64,000 nt of DNA, taken from the NCBI RefSeq assembly GCF_013204795.1, contig NZ_JABMKW010000017.1:248001-312000 (forward strand), written 5' to 3'. The number at the start of each line of letters is the position of its first letter. The first letter of the stretch is position 1. Made by a program: the position numbers and the translations under genes. Under the pieces are notes generated by a model, which searched no databases, was not told the origin of the DNA, and saw only the letters and a program-made list of their open reading frames with translations. Below are positions 63,811 through 64,000 of this stretch, one piece after another. Source of the stretch: Pedobacter panaciterrae (GTDB lineage: Bacteria; Bacteroidota; Bacteroidia; Sphingobacteriales; Sphingobacteriaceae).

Positions 63811-64000
63811 ATGATAAAATCCAAGCACTTCTTCTGTCTGATTATGTTTCTTCTTCCCGGCGGTTTATTTGCCTGCTCATGTGCCAATGAGGGTGTGATC
63901 AATAATTTTCAGCGGTCCGAATTCGTAGCAAAAGCTAAAATCATCAAAATAACACCGGATTCAGCAAATTCGGAATACCATGATGCGGTAATAGAAATCA
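63811..64000 (+). CDS. Partial lipoprotein with NTR/TIMP-like start
   Basis: The gene runs off the right edge. A signal peptide (FFCLIMFLLPGGLFAC) ends in a lipobox. The mature start CSCANEGVINNFQRSEFVAK resembles netrin/TIMP-like domains (CxC ... SEFVA) found on Bacteroidota surface lipoproteins. Only 63 codons are visible. Confidence 0.55.
   Translation, partial: MIKSKHFFCLIMFLLPGGLFACSCANEGVINNFQRSEFVAKAKIIKITPDSANSEYHDAVIEI

Overview
The window looks like chromosomal DNA of a member of the Bacteroidota, most likely Sphingobacteriaceae (Pedobacter-like). The reasons are a complete SusC/SusD locus with an ECF sigma factor and FecR anti-sigma, a DUF6520-type small exported protein beside a MauE/DoxX-like protein, a DUF3276-type (PUR-alpha-like) domain, AT-rich spacers without clear Shine-Dalgarno sequences, and a Bacteroidota-type tyrosine recombinase. 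The genus is inferred from family content only.

Layout. 1-9.5 kb is a worn mobile-element margin. It holds a tyrosine recombinase beside a possible tRNA 3' end, scattered small host genes (DUF4202, zinc-ribbon, PNPOx-like, PH domain, trypsin-like protease), an odd DUF3276-RadC(N-terminal) fusion, and several decayed genes, including a PepSY-TM relic with a Trp-to-stop change. 9.9-17.5 kb is a run of six minus-strand genes that looks like a defence or conflict island: SF2 helicase-nuclease, a 7 x 16-residue repeat protein, a GNAT with a poly-A frameshift, an HNH-like zinc protein, a GIY-YIG-like protein and a two-helix membrane protein.

17.7-35.3 kb is the most unusual part. Two nearly identical 498-residue large serine recombinases, in the same orientation, bracket two cargo blocks. 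A 27-bp repeat followed by a 12-bp inverted repeat (CCTAGTAGAGAA ... TTCTCTACTAGG) separates them. Cargo 1 is a 1852-residue archaeo-eukaryotic primase / reverse transcriptase / phosphoribosyltransferase-like protein, a YaaC-like protein and a DUF3800 protein. Cargo 2 is a two-gene operon: a calcineurin-type phosphoesterase fused to an HSP90-like GHKL ATPase, followed by a nitrilase-fold protein. I know no named system with the second architecture.

35.4-41.4 kb carries a TetR-like regulator with a long extra C-terminus, an alpha-oxoamine synthase, a Crp/Fnr regulator and an IS110-family element with a long non-coding flank that may hold its bridge RNA. 41.4-58.1 kb is a nutrient-uptake locus on the minus strand: ECF sigma, FecR, SusC, SusD, S9 peptidase, thioredoxin, alpha/beta hydrolase, MauE-like, DUF6520, a propeller-like protein, GH2 glycosidase and a short AraC-type protein. 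Its peptidase and thiol-redox genes suggest peptide or glycopeptide substrates.

58.2-64 kb holds small conserved genes, an HxlR/aldo-keto reductase divergent pair, a 96-bp direct repeat in two copies 3.0 kb apart, and a replication/transfer-like module: two paralogous HTH proteins, a structured leader RNA ending in a terminator, and a Rep-like protein. A partial lipoprotein gene runs off the right edge.
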